A DNA stretch of 64,000 nt, from assembly GCA_040772225.1 (NCBI GenBank), contig JAXGYO010000002.1, positions 992,001 through 1,056,000 of the forward strand, in the 5' to 3' direction. This document shows positions 7,469 through 17,281 of the stretch, piece by piece (positions within the stretch are counted from its first letter, which is position 1; the number at the start of each line of letters is the position of its first letter). The position numbers were made by a program, and so were the translations under genes. The notes under the pieces were generated by a model. That model made no database searches and was not told the origin of the DNA. It was given only the letters and a program-made list of their open reading frames with translations. The stretch comes from JAAYED01 sp040772225 (GTDB taxonomy: Bacteria > Chloroflexota > Anaerolineae > UBA1429).

Positions 7469-10400
7469 ATGCGCCTCAAGCGTCTGGAAATGTACGGCTA
7501 CAAGAGCTTTGCGTCCCGCGCCGTCTTCGAGTTCAGCGATGGCATCACAGCCATTGTGGGCCCGAACGGCAGCGGCAAGAGCAACATTGCCGACGGCGTG
7601 CGCTGGGTGCTGGGGGAGCAGAGCTATAGCAACCTCAGGGGACGCCGTACGGAGGACATGATCTTTGCGGGCTCCCGGCGTCGCGCCCGGCTTGGCATGG
7701 CAGAGGTCACCATCACCCTGGACAACTCTGACCGGTGGCTCGACATTGACTTTACCGAGGTCACGATTGGCAGGCGCGCCTACCGTTCCGGCGAGAACGA
7801 ATACCTCCTCAACGGGACCCGCGTGCGTTACCGCGAGATCTCAGACCTTCTGGGGGCTGCGGGCCTGGCTGCCAGCAATTACGTCGTGATCGGCCAGGGG
7901 ATGGTGGACGCCGCCCTGGCGCTCACTCCGGAGGCGCGGCGCTCGCTATTCGAGGAGGCTGCCGGAATTGCCCCTCAGTTGCGCAAACGCGAAGAGACCC
8001 TGACGCGCATCGCAGAAACGCAGCGAAACCTCGAGCGCGCGGAAGACATCATCAACGAGCTGAGGCCACGGGCGCGCACGCTGCGGCGACAGGCTGAGCG
8101 CGCCGAGGAACACATGTTGCTGGTGCAGGATCTTCGCGAGTTACAGCGCATCTGGTACGGCTATCAGTGGCAGAACGTACAACATCGCGTGGCTCATGCC
8201 GAGGTCCAGCTGGTGAACGCACGTGAACACCTGGAGGCGCAGCGCACCTTTGCCCGGGAGCTGCAGATGAGCCAGGAGACACTGAGAGAGCAGATTTCTC
8301 AGCAGATGACGCTCCACGACGCTCTGTCTGAGCGCCTGGCTACGCTGCGGGACGAGTCCGACGGCATCAGTCGCGATCTGGCCATTGCGGGCGAGCGTGC
8401 CCGCCTATACACCCAACAGATAGAATCTGCGGCCGGCGATCAGCAGGCCCTTTTATCGCGCCGCACTGTGCTTGACCAAGAGGTTTCTCGAGCACGAGAG
8501 CAACTCGCCGAACACCATGACCACCACAGGGCCTGCCTGGCCGAGATAGAGGAGCTCAAGGCCACCCTCGCCGCGATCGACCAAGAGCGCGAGGAGATCG
8601 CCAACAGCTTTCGCTCGCTTGAGCAGGAGGTCGCATCGCGCGAGCGCGAACTTGCCCAGCGGCAGGCCCAGAGCGAGCAACTGTCGGAACGCAAGCGCGA
8701 GCTGGAATCCGAGCGCGAGACCATCACGCAGCGCAGCGCCCAGACCAAAGAGCGGCTGGAGACCATGCGCGTCCAGGCAGCCGACCTTGAAGCTCGCGAG
8801 CAGGCGCTTGATGCAGCGCAGCGCGCGCTGGAACAGCTCCAGGAGGATGCCGAGAGCGCACTGCTGGCGTCTCGCGAGACGCTGGTATCCCTGGAACGAC
8901 GGGCCAGCGAGGCACGGACTGAGAGAGACCAGATCCTGGGCAGACAGCGCTCACTGCAGCGAATGAGAGAGCAGATGAGCGATTACCACCCCGGTGTGCG
9001 TGAGGTCTTGCGTGCCGCTGACTCGCTCAAGGGCATACGGGGCACGGTCGCCACGCTCATGCGGGTGCCGCAAGAGTACGAGCAAGCGATCCAATCTGCC
9101 CTGGGCTCGCGGCTGGAGAACATCGTCACCGAGCACTGGGAGGACGCGGAGGCAGCCATTGCCCTGTTAAAGCAGAGACAGGCTGGCTGGGCCACCTTTC
9201 TCCCGCTGGACTCGCTGCACGTGCGTCCCGCCCTCAAGCCCCGTCCCATGGCTGGCATCGTGGGTGTGGCCAGCGAACTTGTCCGCTACGACTCCGAGCT
9301 GCAGCCCGTTTTTGACCTCCTGCTGGGGCACGTCCTCATCGTGCAAGACCTTCCAGCGGCCCGCAGGCTCTTGAGGGAGCGCACGGGGGCCTCGCTGCTG
9401 GTGACACTCCAAGGCGAGACGGTGCAGCCGAGCGGTGCAGTCAGTGGCGGTACCAGGCAGACTCAGACACGGCTGCTTCAGCAAGAGCGGGAGTGGCGCG
9501 AACTGCCCGCCCACCTGCAGAGTGCGGAGGAAGCCCTGATGGAGGCGACCAACAGCGTTGCCGCGATTCAGGATCGCATTGGCGAAATCCAGGCCGCGCT
9601 CCGCCAGCGAGCTCTGGAGATCACGCAGGGACGCCGAGACCGGGAGCGCGCACACCAGGCACTGCTCAAGCACGGAGATGAGCTTGTCCGCGCAGAGAGG
9701 GACTATACCTGGCTCGCCTCCCGCGCCACACAGATCGATGCCGATCTCGAGCAACTCTCTCATAGACAGCAGACAGTGTCATTGGCGACAGCTTCGCTCA
9801 GCGAGCAGGGTGAGCAACTTGCTGCGCAGCTGAGTGAGTTGGCGACGCGCCGGGATGCCATCCAGGACGCACCGCAGCGTCAGCGCCTGAACGCGCTCGA
9901 GACTGAGGCCGAGGTGAGTGCGCGTACAGCGCGCAGCGTCACCGCCCTGCTGGAGAGCCACATTCGCAACCTGGAGCAAATCGATCAGCAGATCGCCATA
10001 CGTGAGGCCCAGCGTAAAGAACAGACGGAGCGACTGCAGGAGCTCAACAGCCAGCTGGCCCAGCGCCAGGAACGCCTGGCCGCCCTGGAGGCTCTTGTCG
10101 AGGAGACACAAGCACAGCTCGCACCGATCCACGCCAAACGCGTCGAGTTGGAGCGTGAGGAGCAGCGGACCATCCGCCAGCACTCGGACAGTCTCGATAG
10201 GTTGCACGAGGCAGAAACGGAATACAATCAGACGGTGCTGGAGCGAGATCGCGCGCGAGATCGGCAGGCGAGCCTGAGCGCGGAGATTGAAGAATCTCTG
10301 GGGCCAATCGACCTGCCCGATGTGACAGCGCACCAGCTACGCCTCAATCTCGATGACAACGTGGTCGAACTACCGCGCGTCACAGCGCTCCCCGCAGGGC

Positions 10401-11056
10401 TCAACGACGAGATACGCCACCTGCGTGCTCGGTTGCGCCGTGTCGGCAGCATCAACCCCGAGGCGCCTCGGGAGTACGAGAGACTGTTGGAGCGGCAGAC
10501 CTTTTTGCAGGGACAGGTGTCTGATCTGCGGGGCGCTATCGCTTCGTTGCATGAGGTGATCGAGGAGCTGGATCAGGTCATTGAGCACGACTTTGGAGCT
10601 GCGGTCAAGCGCGTAGACCAGGGCTTTGCCACGTACTTTGAGGAGCTATTTGGTGGCGGCTCTGCGCGCCTGGTCCTCACCGACCCGAACAACATGGCGA
10701 CCACCGGCGTGGACATCATTGCGCACCCGCCCGGCAAACATGCTCAGAGACTGTCACTGCTGTCGGGCGGAGAGAGAGCGCTCACTGCCGTTGCGCTGCT
10801 CTTTGCGCTGCTCAATGCCAACCCGGTGCCCTTCTGCATTCTCGACGAGGTGGATGCCGCCCTGGACGAGTCCAATGTCGGCCGATTTCGTGACATGTTG
10901 CGCAGCCAGTCCAGCAGTGCCCAGTACGTGGTCATTACACACAATCGTCGCACGATCGAGGCTGCAGAGACCATCTATGGCATCTCGATGGAGGATCAGG
11001 GCGTCTCGCAGAGTATTTCGCTCCAGGTGGGTCAGGCAATCGCGGGAACAGCGTAG
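7469..11056 (+). CDS. smc: Chromosome segregation ATPase SMC
   Basis: The 1195-residue protein has the full SMC architecture: head with Walker A (GPNGSGKSN, about residues 31-39), a long coiled coil rich in Glu/Arg/Gln/Leu, a hinge at about 520-650 (GIRGTVATLMRVPQEYEQAI onward), the return coiled coil, then the second head half with the ABC signature LSGGERALT (about 1097) and Walker B FCILDEVDAALDESN. It dimerises and compacts and separates chromosomes together with ScpA and ScpB. The ribosome-binding site is weak. It follows rnc by 71 bp and probably shares its transcript. scpB lies directly downstream in the opposite direction; no scpA is in the window. Confidence 0.96.
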   Translation: MRLKRLEMYGYKSFASRAVFEFSDGITAIVGPNGSGKSNIADGVRWVLGEQSYSNLRGRRTEDMIFAGSRRRARLGMAEVTITLDNSDRWLDIDFTEVTIGRRAYRSGENEYLLNGTRVRYREISDLLGAAGLAASNYVVIGQGMVDAALALTPEARRSLFEEAAGIAPQLRKREETLTRIAETQRNLERAEDIINELRPRARTLRRQAERAEEHMLLVQDLRELQRIWYGYQWQNVQHRVAHAEVQLVNAREHLEAQRTFARELQMSQETLREQISQQMTLHDALSERLATLRDESDGISRDLAIAGERARLYTQQIESAAGDQQALLSRRTVLDQEVSRAREQLAEHHDHHRACLAEIEELKATLAAIDQEREEIANSFRSLEQEVASRERELAQRQAQSEQLSERKRELESERETITQRSAQTKERLETMRVQAADLEAREQALDAAQRALEQLQEDAESALLASRETLVSLERRASEARTERDQILGRQRSLQRMREQMSDYHPGVREVLRAADSLKGIRGTVATLMRVPQEYEQAIQSALGSRLENIVTEHWEDAEAAIALLKQRQAGWATFLPLDSLHVRPALKPRPMAGIVGVASELVRYDSELQPVFDLLLGHVLIVQDLPAARRLLRERTGASLLVTLQGETVQPSGAVSGGTRQTQTRLLQQEREWRELPAHLQSAEEALMEATNSVAAIQDRIGEIQAALRQRALEITQGRRDRERAHQALLKHGDELVRAERDYTWLASRATQIDADLEQLSHRQQTVSLATASLSEQGEQLAAQLSELATRRDAIQDAPQRQRLNALETEAEVSARTARSVTALLESHIRNLEQIDQQIAIREAQRKEQTERLQELNSQLAQRQERLAALEALVEETQAQLAPIHAKRVELEREEQRTIRQHSDSLDRLHEAETEYNQTVLERDRARDRQASLSAEIEESLGPIDLPDVTAHQLRLNLDDNVVELPRVTALPAGLNDEIRHLRARLRRVGSINPEAPREYERLLERQTFLQGQVSDLRGAIASLHEVIEELDQVIEHDFGAAVKRVDQGFATYFEELFGGGSARLVLTDPNNMATTGVDIIAHPPGKHAQRLSLLSGGERALTAVALLFALLNANPVPFCILDEVDAALDESNVGRFRDMLRSQSSSAQYVVITHNRRTIEAAETIYGISMEDQGVSQSISLQVGQAIAGTA

Positions 11057-11074
11057 GATGCTGGCGAGCTGCCG

Positions 11075-11665
11075 CTAGACCGAAGGAGCGAGCGGCGAGC
11101 TATCCTCCAACTCGGGCATGCGGGGCAGCAGGTCCAACGACTCGAGACCGAAATAGCGCAGGAACTCAAAGGTTGTGCCCAACAACTCGGGGCGACCCGC
11201 CTGCTCCAGCTGACCAACCGTCTCGATGAGGTTCCGGGCGCGCAGCGTCCGAATGACGGCATCGGAGTTGACTCCTCGAATCGCTTCCACCTGAGCGCGG
11301 GTCACCGGCTGTCTATAGGCAATGATCGCGATGGTCTCCATGGCGGCAGGTGAGAGCTTTGTGGTACGGTCCATCCCCAGAAAGCGCGCTACGCAAGAGG
11401 CAGCCTCAGGCGCAGTCACGAGTTGGACGCGCACGCCCACCCGCACGACCGAGATGCCTCGAGATGGCGCCTGTTCGATGAGCCAGTCCAGTGCCTGCTG
11501 GACATGCTCGGCCGGGGCATCCAGCGCGTTGGCCAGATCCGAGACATTGACTGGCTCGTCCGCTACAAACAAGAGTGCCTCGACGAGGCGAGCCAGATCG
11601 CAGTTTGATTGTGGCACCTGTTCCACAGCAGAATTACCCCGCTTCGCTGAGTACCTGGCGGACAA
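11075..11665 (-). CDS. scpB: Segregation and condensation protein B
   Basis: The 196-residue protein contains the tandem winged-helix pattern of ScpB: DLARLVEALLFVADEPVNVS at the start and the hallmark block KLSPAAMETIAIIAYRQPVT followed by IRGVNSDAVIRTLRARNLIE. It binds ScpA/kleisin to form the SMC condensin complex. The start is TTG at 11665 with GAGGG five bases upstream; a GTG further in is possible, since family members often begin close to the LVEALLF block. It converges on smc with only an 18 bp gap, an unusual arrangement because scpB normally pairs with scpA. Confidence 0.9.
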   Translation of the reverse strand: MSARYSAKRGNSAVEQVPQSNCDLARLVEALLFVADEPVNVSDLANALDAPAEHVQQALDWLIEQAPSRGISVVRVGVRVQLVTAPEAASCVARFLGMDRTTKLSPAAMETIAIIAYRQPVTRAQVEAIRGVNSDAVIRTLRARNLIETVGQLEQAGRPELLGTTFEFLRYFGLESLDLLPRMPELEDSSPLAPSV

Positions 11666-11731
11666 GTCAGCCCTCGCAGTATCGGATGAGGTCGCGCATC
11701 CTGCGAGGGCCGTGAATGAACAAACGGCAGG

Positions 11732-12448
11732 CTACTTGCTGGCTGTTTCCTGGTCCTGATCGAACGCCGCTTCGTCGCTGACCGGACGAGACGCCGTTCC
11801 CTGCGCAGGTGGGGTGACAGGCGCTGGCCGGGACACAGGCGGAATGAGGGGCTCGGAAGCCGGCTTAACCTGGTCGTCCTTTTTCCCTGCGGCCGGTGCC
11901 ATCGTGCCCCGCGGGAACGGTTCGTGGGCGACATTGACCTCAACCTGCCCGTGAATCTTGACGCCCAGCTGAGTCTCGATGATTTCGTGGGCCAGCTTGA
12001 CGATGTCGCCGGTGACGGTCGGCACGTTCACCGTCGGGCTGGTGTGCAGATCGATCGCGACCGATACATCTTTGCCGCGGCTGGTGATGTGAGGCTTGGC
12101 ATCCCTCACGCCCGGAAGTTCATCGATGCGGTATGCCAGGCTCTGTGTGACCGACTCCACACCGATGCGGGCCTTGCCGTTACCCTCGGTCTTGATCTGA
12201 ACCGACTTTTTGTGCGTTCTGCGTATCTCCAAAACAAGCAGGATCAGCAACACGAGCGCGACAATACCCATCCCTACCCTGTAGTATACGTTCCAGTTGG
12301 CATCGGTGAACACGATGCTCTCCTGCGCGCGAGTCAGCGTATCCGCCCCTATCTGGAGAACGCTCTGCGGATTGATGAGCAACGATACGGCGAGACCCAG
12401 CAATCCCAGTATGAGCAAGACCATCACAATCCGGTTAAAGACGTTCAT
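11732..12448 (-). CDS. amaP: AmaP-like membrane anchor with Asp23-type domain
   Basis: The 238-residue protein starts with two hydrophobic segments (IVMVLLILGLLGLAVSLLI and VGMGIVALVLLILLVLEIR) joined by a short loop. A cytoplasmic Asp23-like domain follows (IGVESVTQSLAYRIDELPGV, DVSVAIDLHTSPTVNVPTV), then a Pro/Ala-rich tail. This is the layout of AmaP, the anchor of alkaline-shock protein Asp23 in Gram-positive bacteria. I chose ATG 12448 because AAGGAG lies just upstream; the longer frame to 12805 runs through the divergent promoters and into polA. A separate Asp23 protein is encoded at 42622-42975. Its role here in envelope stress is inferred. Confidence 0.78.
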   Translation of the reverse strand: MNVFNRIVMVLLILGLLGLAVSLLINPQSVLQIGADTLTRAQESIVFTDANWNVYYRVGMGIVALVLLILLVLEIRRTHKKSVQIKTEGNGKARIGVESVTQSLAYRIDELPGVRDAKPHITSRGKDVSVAIDLHTSPTVNVPTVTGDIVKLAHEIIETQLGVKIHGQVEVNVAHEPFPRGTMAPAAGKKDDQVKPASEPLIPPVSRPAPVTPPAQGTASRPVSDEAAFDQDQETASK

Positions 12449-12491
12449 GGGACTCTCCTTATCTGATGACGTGATGCATGACATCATAACG

Positions 12492-12520
12492 ATTATACAC
12501 ACGGTGCAATGGAATGTCCA
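12492..12520 (-). promoter_or_regulatory. Predicted promoter of amaP
   Basis: On the minus strand, TGGACA (12520-12515) and TATAAT (12497-12492) spaced 17 bp, 44 bp upstream of the amaP ATG. Confidence 0.65.
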
Positions 12521-12553
12521 CACAGACGCACGTCTTCCAGGGGCGCGGTTCGG

Positions 12554-12581
12554 TTGTCCACAGAGCAGCCTATGGTATAAT
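12554..12581 (+). promoter_or_regulatory. Predicted promoter of polA-argS
   Basis: TTGTCC (12554-12559) and TATAAT (12576-12581) with a 16 bp spacer, 20 bp before the polA ATG; GGAGG sits in the short leader. It lies back to back with the amaP promoter. Confidence 0.68.
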
Positions 12582-12601
12582 CGCTCTCTGGAGGCAGTGC
12601 A

Positions 12602-15355
12602 ATGGAACGAAAAAAGCGCTTGATGCTCATCGATGGGCATGCCATGGCCTACCGGGCCTATTTTGCGACGCCGCCTCTCACCGCGCCTAACGGCGAGCCG
12701 AGCAATGCGATTTTCGGCTTTGCCAGCATGCTGCTCAAGGCCATTGCAGACGAGAACCCGGATTACGTCATCGCGACCTTTGACTCGGGCAAGACATTTC
12801 GCCACGAGGAGTATGCCGAGTACAAAGCCACCCGCGCCAAAATGCCCGATGATCTTGCCGTGCAGGTGACCCGCATACAGGAATTGGCTAAAGCCATGGG
12901 CATCCCGGTGCAGACACTGGAGGGCTACGAAGCCGATGATCTCCTCGGCACACTCTCAGCGCTGGCCAGTGCACGGGGGGTTGAGACGATCATCGTTACC
13001 GGGGACAGCGACACGCTGCAGCTTGTTTCTGACGACGTGCACGTCCTGATGCCGCGCCGCACCATGGGCGATGTACAGCATTTTGATGTGGCCGCGGTAA
13101 GAGAGCACTATGGGCTTGGCCCGGAGCAGTTGATAGATCTCAAGGCGCTGATGGGAGACTCGTCAGACAACATCCCGGGCGTCAAAGGTGTCGGAGAGAG
13201 AACTGCCACTCGCCTCCTGAGCCAATATGGCACACTGGAAGCAGTGTATGAACACCTGGACGAGATCACACAGACACGGTTTCGCAATGCCCTGCAAGAG
13301 CACCACGACGAGGCACTCATGAGTCAGCGTCTCGTCACGATCGTACGAGACCTGGACGTACCGCTAGATCTGGAGGCGGCGCGTTGGGGCGTCTACGACC
13401 GCGAGCGTTTGATGGCCATGATGCGGGATCTCGGCTTTCATTCGCTGGTGGATCGCCTCCCGGGAGAAGCGCCCGTTCCTGGCGAACAGCTTACACTGTT
13501 CTCCACCCCTACCCCGGTTCAGGCGGGGCAGCCGCGTGTGTTTGGAGATTATCGCATCGTAGACACGACCGCCGAGCTAGAGAGGCTGGTATCCAGGCTC
13601 GACGCGGTGGAGGTCATCGGCCTGGATACCGAGACCACTAGCACTGATCAGATGCAAGCGCGGCTTGTGGGCATCTCCATTGCTACTGCCGAGGCAGAGT
13701 CCTGGTACATCCCCGTCGGACATCAGCGACGAGAGGACGAGCGGCAGCTTGACCTTCAGACGGTCACTGCGGCTATCGGACCATTCCTGGCTGATCCCGC
13801 CAGGGGCAAGATCCTGCACAATGCCAAGTACGACCTGATCGTGCTCGAACGGCACGGACTCCCCGTTCGCGGCCGCTGCGACGACACGATGCTGGCGGCG
13901 TGGCTGCTATCGCCAAACGGTCGGGGCATCAGCCTGCGCGAACAGGCCTTTCAGCGCCTTGCCATCGAGATGACCGACACTTCAGAAGTCATCGGTAAAG
14001 GCCGCTCCCAGACCACCATGGACAAGGTGGCCATTGAGGCCGTGGGCATGTACGCCTGCGCGGATGCCGACATGACTTTGCGCCTGCACGCGATTGTGCG
14101 GGGAGAGCTCATCGAACGCAACCAGCTTGAGCTGTACGAAAAGCTCGAGGTCCCCTTGGTGCCCGTGCTCAAAGACATGGAGATGCACGGCGTGCTCGTA
14201 GATGTGCCCTATCTCGAGGAGATGTCCCAAGACATCGGATCGCAAATTGGCAAGCTGGAACAGGACATCTACCGGCACGCGGGGCATCCGTTCAATCTGA
14301 ACTCGCCCAAACAACTGGGGGAGGTGCTCTTCCAGGAACTCAACCTGCCCGTCGTCCGCAGCACCAAGACGGGTCCGTCTACCGATGCTGCCGTCCTGGA
14401 GCAGTTGCGCGACGCCCATCCCATGGTAGGGCTCCTGCTCGAGTACAGAAATCTAGACAAGCTGCGGGGCACCTATGTCGACGCACTGCCCAGGCTGGTT
14501 CATCCCAGAACTGGACGGGTACACACATCCTACAACCAGGCGGGCACCAGCACGGGCAGGCTCTCGTCGAGCGATCCGAATCTGCAGAACATTCCGGTGC
14601 GCGATGAGATCGGCAGAAAGGTGCGGCGCGCCTTTGTTGCTCCGCCAGGGCATGTCCTCCTGGGATGTGACTATTCGCAGGTAGAGCTACGCATGCTGGC
14701 GCACGTTTCGGAGGATCCGCAGATGATCGCGGCTTTTGAGCGCGACGAGGACGTACACGCCACCACAGCAGCGGCGATCTTTGGGCTGGATCTCGACGAC
14801 GTCACTTATGAGCAGCGCAGCATGGCCAAGGCGATTAACTTTGGTCTCATGTACGGGATGAGCCGGTACGGGCTGGCGGCCAGAACCAACCTTTCGGCGG
14901 AAGAAGCCGGCGAGTTTATCGACGCTTACTTTACACGCTTTGCCGGCGTGCGACGCTACCTGGATGACACAATAGCACAGGCCCGAGAGCGCGGCTATGT
15001 CGAAACCATTATGGGACGCAGACGGTACTTTCCCGAGTTGACGCAGCACACCATTAACCAGACGGTACAGAACGCGGCAGAACGCGCGGCCGTAAACATG
15101 CCCATTCAGGGCAGTGCAGCCGACATCCTCAAGGTCGCGATGATTCAGCTGCACGATAGGCTGCAATCCGGCAGCCTCGATGCACATATGATCCTGCAGG
15201 TACACGACGAGCTTGTGCTCGAAGTCGCTGAAAAGGATCTGGCGGCCGCGACCGACCTCCTGGTGGAGACCATGTCGAACGCCGCCAAACTGCGTGTCCC
15301 CCTCAAGGTCGACGTATCGGTCGGCAAGAATTGGATGGAGATGAAGAACGGATGA
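12602..15355 (+). CDS. polA: DNA polymerase I
   Basis: The 917-residue family A polymerase has all three domains. The 5'-3' nuclease (about 1-300) includes FDSGKTFRHEEYAEYKATRA and DSSDNIPGVKGVGERTA. The 3'-5' proofreading domain (about 315-510) looks catalytically intact: IGLDTETTS (Exo I), ILHNAKYDLIVL (Exo II) and YACADADMTLRL (Exo III). The polymerase domain has motif A (CDYSQVELRMLAHVS), motif B (RSMAKAINFGLMYGMSRYG) and motif C (LQVHDELVLEV). It fills repair gaps and processes Okazaki fragments. GGAGG lies eight bases before the ATG. Its TGA overlaps the ATG of argS, so the two are translationally coupled. Confidence 0.96.
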   Translation: MERKKRLMLIDGHAMAYRAYFATPPLTAPNGEPSNAIFGFASMLLKAIADENPDYVIATFDSGKTFRHEEYAEYKATRAKMPDDLAVQVTRIQELAKAMGIPVQTLEGYEADDLLGTLSALASARGVETIIVTGDSDTLQLVSDDVHVLMPRRTMGDVQHFDVAAVREHYGLGPEQLIDLKALMGDSSDNIPGVKGVGERTATRLLSQYGTLEAVYEHLDEITQTRFRNALQEHHDEALMSQRLVTIVRDLDVPLDLEAARWGVYDRERLMAMMRDLGFHSLVDRLPGEAPVPGEQLTLFSTPTPVQAGQPRVFGDYRIVDTTAELERLVSRLDAVEVIGLDTETTSTDQMQARLVGISIATAEAESWYIPVGHQRREDERQLDLQTVTAAIGPFLADPARGKILHNAKYDLIVLERHGLPVRGRCDDTMLAAWLLSPNGRGISLREQAFQRLAIEMTDTSEVIGKGRSQTTMDKVAIEAVGMYACADADMTLRLHAIVRGELIERNQLELYEKLEVPLVPVLKDMEMHGVLVDVPYLEEMSQDIGSQIGKLEQDIYRHAGHPFNLNSPKQLGEVLFQELNLPVVRSTKTGPSTDAAVLEQLRDAHPMVGLLLEYRNLDKLRGTYVDALPRLVHPRTGRVHTSYNQAGTSTGRLSSSDPNLQNIPVRDEIGRKVRRAFVAPPGHVLLGCDYSQVELRMLAHVSEDPQMIAAFERDEDVHATTAAAIFGLDLDDVTYEQRSMAKAINFGLMYGMSRYGLAARTNLSAEEAGEFIDAYFTRFAGVRRYLDDTIAQARERGYVETIMGRRRYFPELTQHTINQTVQNAAERAAVNMPIQGSAADILKVAMIQLHDRLQSGSLDAHMILQVHDELVLEVAEKDLAAATDLLVETMSNAAKLRVPLKVDVSVGKNWMEMKNG

Positions 15356-17019
15356 TCGACGTCGAGCTCAAGAGCGCGATTGCTGCGGGGATTGGGCGGG
15401 CGCAACGCCACGGTGATCTGCCAGCCTTTGACATACCCTCAGAAATCCCCGTGGAGCACCCCCGACAGCCAGAGATGGGCGACTTTGCCACTCCCATCTG
15501 CATGCAGCTGGCGCGGCTTGCGCGCATGGCCCCGATCAACATCGCGGACGTGCTCGTACGCCGCATGCACCTCCCCGATTTTGTCGGGGAAGTGACCGTT
15601 GCCGCGCCTGGGTTTATCAACTTCCGGCTCGCTACGGACTGGCTGACGGCCCAGGTGGAGGCCATCCTCAGTGCAGGCGACACGCTGGGTACCCTGGATC
15701 TGGGAGCAGACAAGAGTGTCCAGGTGGAATACGTCAGTGCCAACCCGACCGGCCCGCTCCACATGGGGTCAGCCCGCAACGCGGTCCTTGGCGATACCCT
15801 GGCATCCGTGCTGCAAGCCGCCGGTTATGCGGTGCAGCGTGAGTACTATGTCAATGATGCCGGCAGCCGAATGCGCGTCTTTTACGAGACCGCCTTTGCA
15901 CGATACGCACAGGCGCTCGGGCGTGAAGACATCACCGTCCCTGAAGATGGCTATCAGGGTGCCTACATGATCGAACTCGGCCAGCAGATCGCCGAGGCTC
16001 ACGGGATGGCTTTTCTCGAGATGCCCGCCGATGAGGGCGCTCTTGCCGTTGGCAAACTGGCTCTCGACCACGTGATCGCGCAGATGCACGAGGACCTCGC
16101 CGCGATGGGCATCCAGTATGACTGCTGGTTTTCAGAGCAATCGCTCTATCAGAATGGCCAGTTCGACAAGATCATGACGCTCTTGCGTGAGGGAGGCCAT
16201 CTCGACGTCCACGATGGCGCCGTATGGTTTGCGGCCACACGTCTGGGCGGGGCAAAGGACGAGGTGATCGTTCGCTCCGATGGCACACCGGGATACTTTG
16301 CCTCTGACATCGCCTACCACTATAACAAGTTCATCGAGCGTGGCTTTGATCGCGTGATCGACGTGTGGGGCGCCGACCACCAGGGCCATGTCCCCCGCAT
16401 GCGCCACATGATGGAGGCCCTTGGGCTCGATCCCAACCGGCTAACGCTGGTGCTCTACCAACTGGTCACCCTCAAGCGGGGCGGCGAGATAGTCCGTCTC
16501 TCCAAACGCACGGGCGATATGATCACCCTTCGCGAGGTGGTGGATGAGGTCGGATCGGACGCCGTCCGTTATTTTTTGCTGTCCCGCTCTGCAGACAGCC
16601 AGATGGAGTTCGATCTCGATTTGGCGGTGGCGCAGTCGGACGAGAACCCCGTGTACTATATCCAGTATGCCCACGCGCGCATCTGTTCCATACTGCGCTA
16701 TGGCGAACAGGTGGATGCCACGGACGGAGACGTCTCCCTGCTCACCCACCCCGCAGAACTCACTTTGATCCGACGGATGATCCAGCTTCCAGAGATCATC
16801 CAGCTCGCTGCCGAACAGCTGGCGCCGCACCATCTGGCCTATTATGCCTATGAGCTCGCTTCCGATCTGCATGCCTTTTACCGTGACTGCCGGGTGGTCA
16901 GCTCCGATCCGGCGGACCGGGCAGTAGGCGCAGCACGCATCCGGCTGGTGCAGGCCTGTCAAGCAGTGCTGAGACGGGTCCTCGGCATCATGGGGATGAC
17001 AGCGCCCGAGATGATGTAG
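15352..17019 (+). CDS. argS: Arginyl-tRNA synthetase
   Basis: The 555-residue class I synthetase charges tRNA-Arg. The N-terminal tRNA-binding domain (about 1-110) precedes the HIGH-type motif in SANPTGPLHMGSARNAVLGD; the region around VRLSKRTGDMITL corresponds to the KMSK site, and the C-terminal DALR anticodon-binding domain (about 440-555) follows. The ATG at 15352 overlaps the polA stop as ATGA, which favours it over the in-frame start 21 bases earlier inside polA. No clear terminator follows; the tRNA-Val promoter starts 55 bp downstream. Confidence 0.95.
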   Translation: MIDVELKSAIAAGIGRAQRHGDLPAFDIPSEIPVEHPRQPEMGDFATPICMQLARLARMAPINIADVLVRRMHLPDFVGEVTVAAPGFINFRLATDWLTAQVEAILSAGDTLGTLDLGADKSVQVEYVSANPTGPLHMGSARNAVLGDTLASVLQAAGYAVQREYYVNDAGSRMRVFYETAFARYAQALGREDITVPEDGYQGAYMIELGQQIAEAHGMAFLEMPADEGALAVGKLALDHVIAQMHEDLAAMGIQYDCWFSEQSLYQNGQFDKIMTLLREGGHLDVHDGAVWFAATRLGGAKDEVIVRSDGTPGYFASDIAYHYNKFIERGFDRVIDVWGADHQGHVPRMRHMMEALGLDPNRLTLVLYQLVTLKRGGEIVRLSKRTGDMITLREVVDEVGSDAVRYFLLSRSADSQMEFDLDLAVAQSDENPVYYIQYAHARICSILRYGEQVDATDGDVSLLTHPAELTLIRRMIQLPEIIQLAAEQLAPHHLAYYAYELASDLHAFYRDCRVVSSDPADRAVGAARIRLVQACQAVLRRVLGIMGMTAPEMM

Positions 17020-17073
17020 CGGGTTTTGAACGCGACCTGGAGCGCAGCGCAAGGTAAATGCACAAGAGAACCT

Positions 17074-17102
17074 TTGACCGATCGGTTTATGTGTGCTAGA
17101 CT
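17074..17102 (+). promoter_or_regulatory. Predicted promoter of tRNA-Val
   Basis: TTGACC (17074-17079) and TAGACT (17097-17102), 17 bp spacer, about 28 bp before the mature tRNA 5' end. Confidence 0.65.
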
Positions 17103-17129
17103 CTAAAATGGTCAGGTCGTAAGCATAGC

Positions 17130-17202
17130 GGGCGAATAGCTCAGCCGGGAGAGCACTTCCCTTACAAGGAAGGGGTCACAGGTTCGAGCCCTGTTTCGCC
17201 CA
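17130..17202 (+). tRNA. tRNA-Val (anticodon TAC)
   Basis: The cloverleaf folds by eye: acceptor arms GGGCGAA (17130-17136) and TTCGCCC (17195-17201), D-arm GCTC/GAGC, anticodon stem CTTCC/GGAAG with loop CTTACAA giving anticodon TAC (reads GTA and other Val codons), and T-arm ACAGG/CCTGT with loop TTCGAGC. The discriminator is A. CCA is not encoded (ACT follows), so the end must be added by nucleotidyltransferase. Confidence 0.96.
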
Positions 17203-17211
17203 CTGATCCTC

Positions 17212-17240
17212 AAGGCTTCGGCCAAATTGGCCGGAGCCTT
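17212..17240 (+). terminator. Hairpin after tRNA-Val
   Basis: A 13 bp stem with one G-U wobble (arms 17212-17224 and 17228-17240) and a three-base loop, followed by TCGATATT. It lies ten bases past the tRNA and probably ends its transcript. Confidence 0.6.
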
Positions 17241-17281
17241 TCGATATTGGCTGATCCGAGAGTTGGCCCGGGAGGGGATAA

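Noticed and set aside
11057..11098. Hairpin between smc and scpB as a terminator
   Set aside because: The stem is bulged, the loop is long (14 bases) and it overlaps the scpB coding end without a T-run.
12449..12805. N-terminal extension of the amaP frame
   Set aside because: It crosses two divergent promoters and enters polA; the internal ATG has AAGGAG and starts with the transmembrane segment expected.
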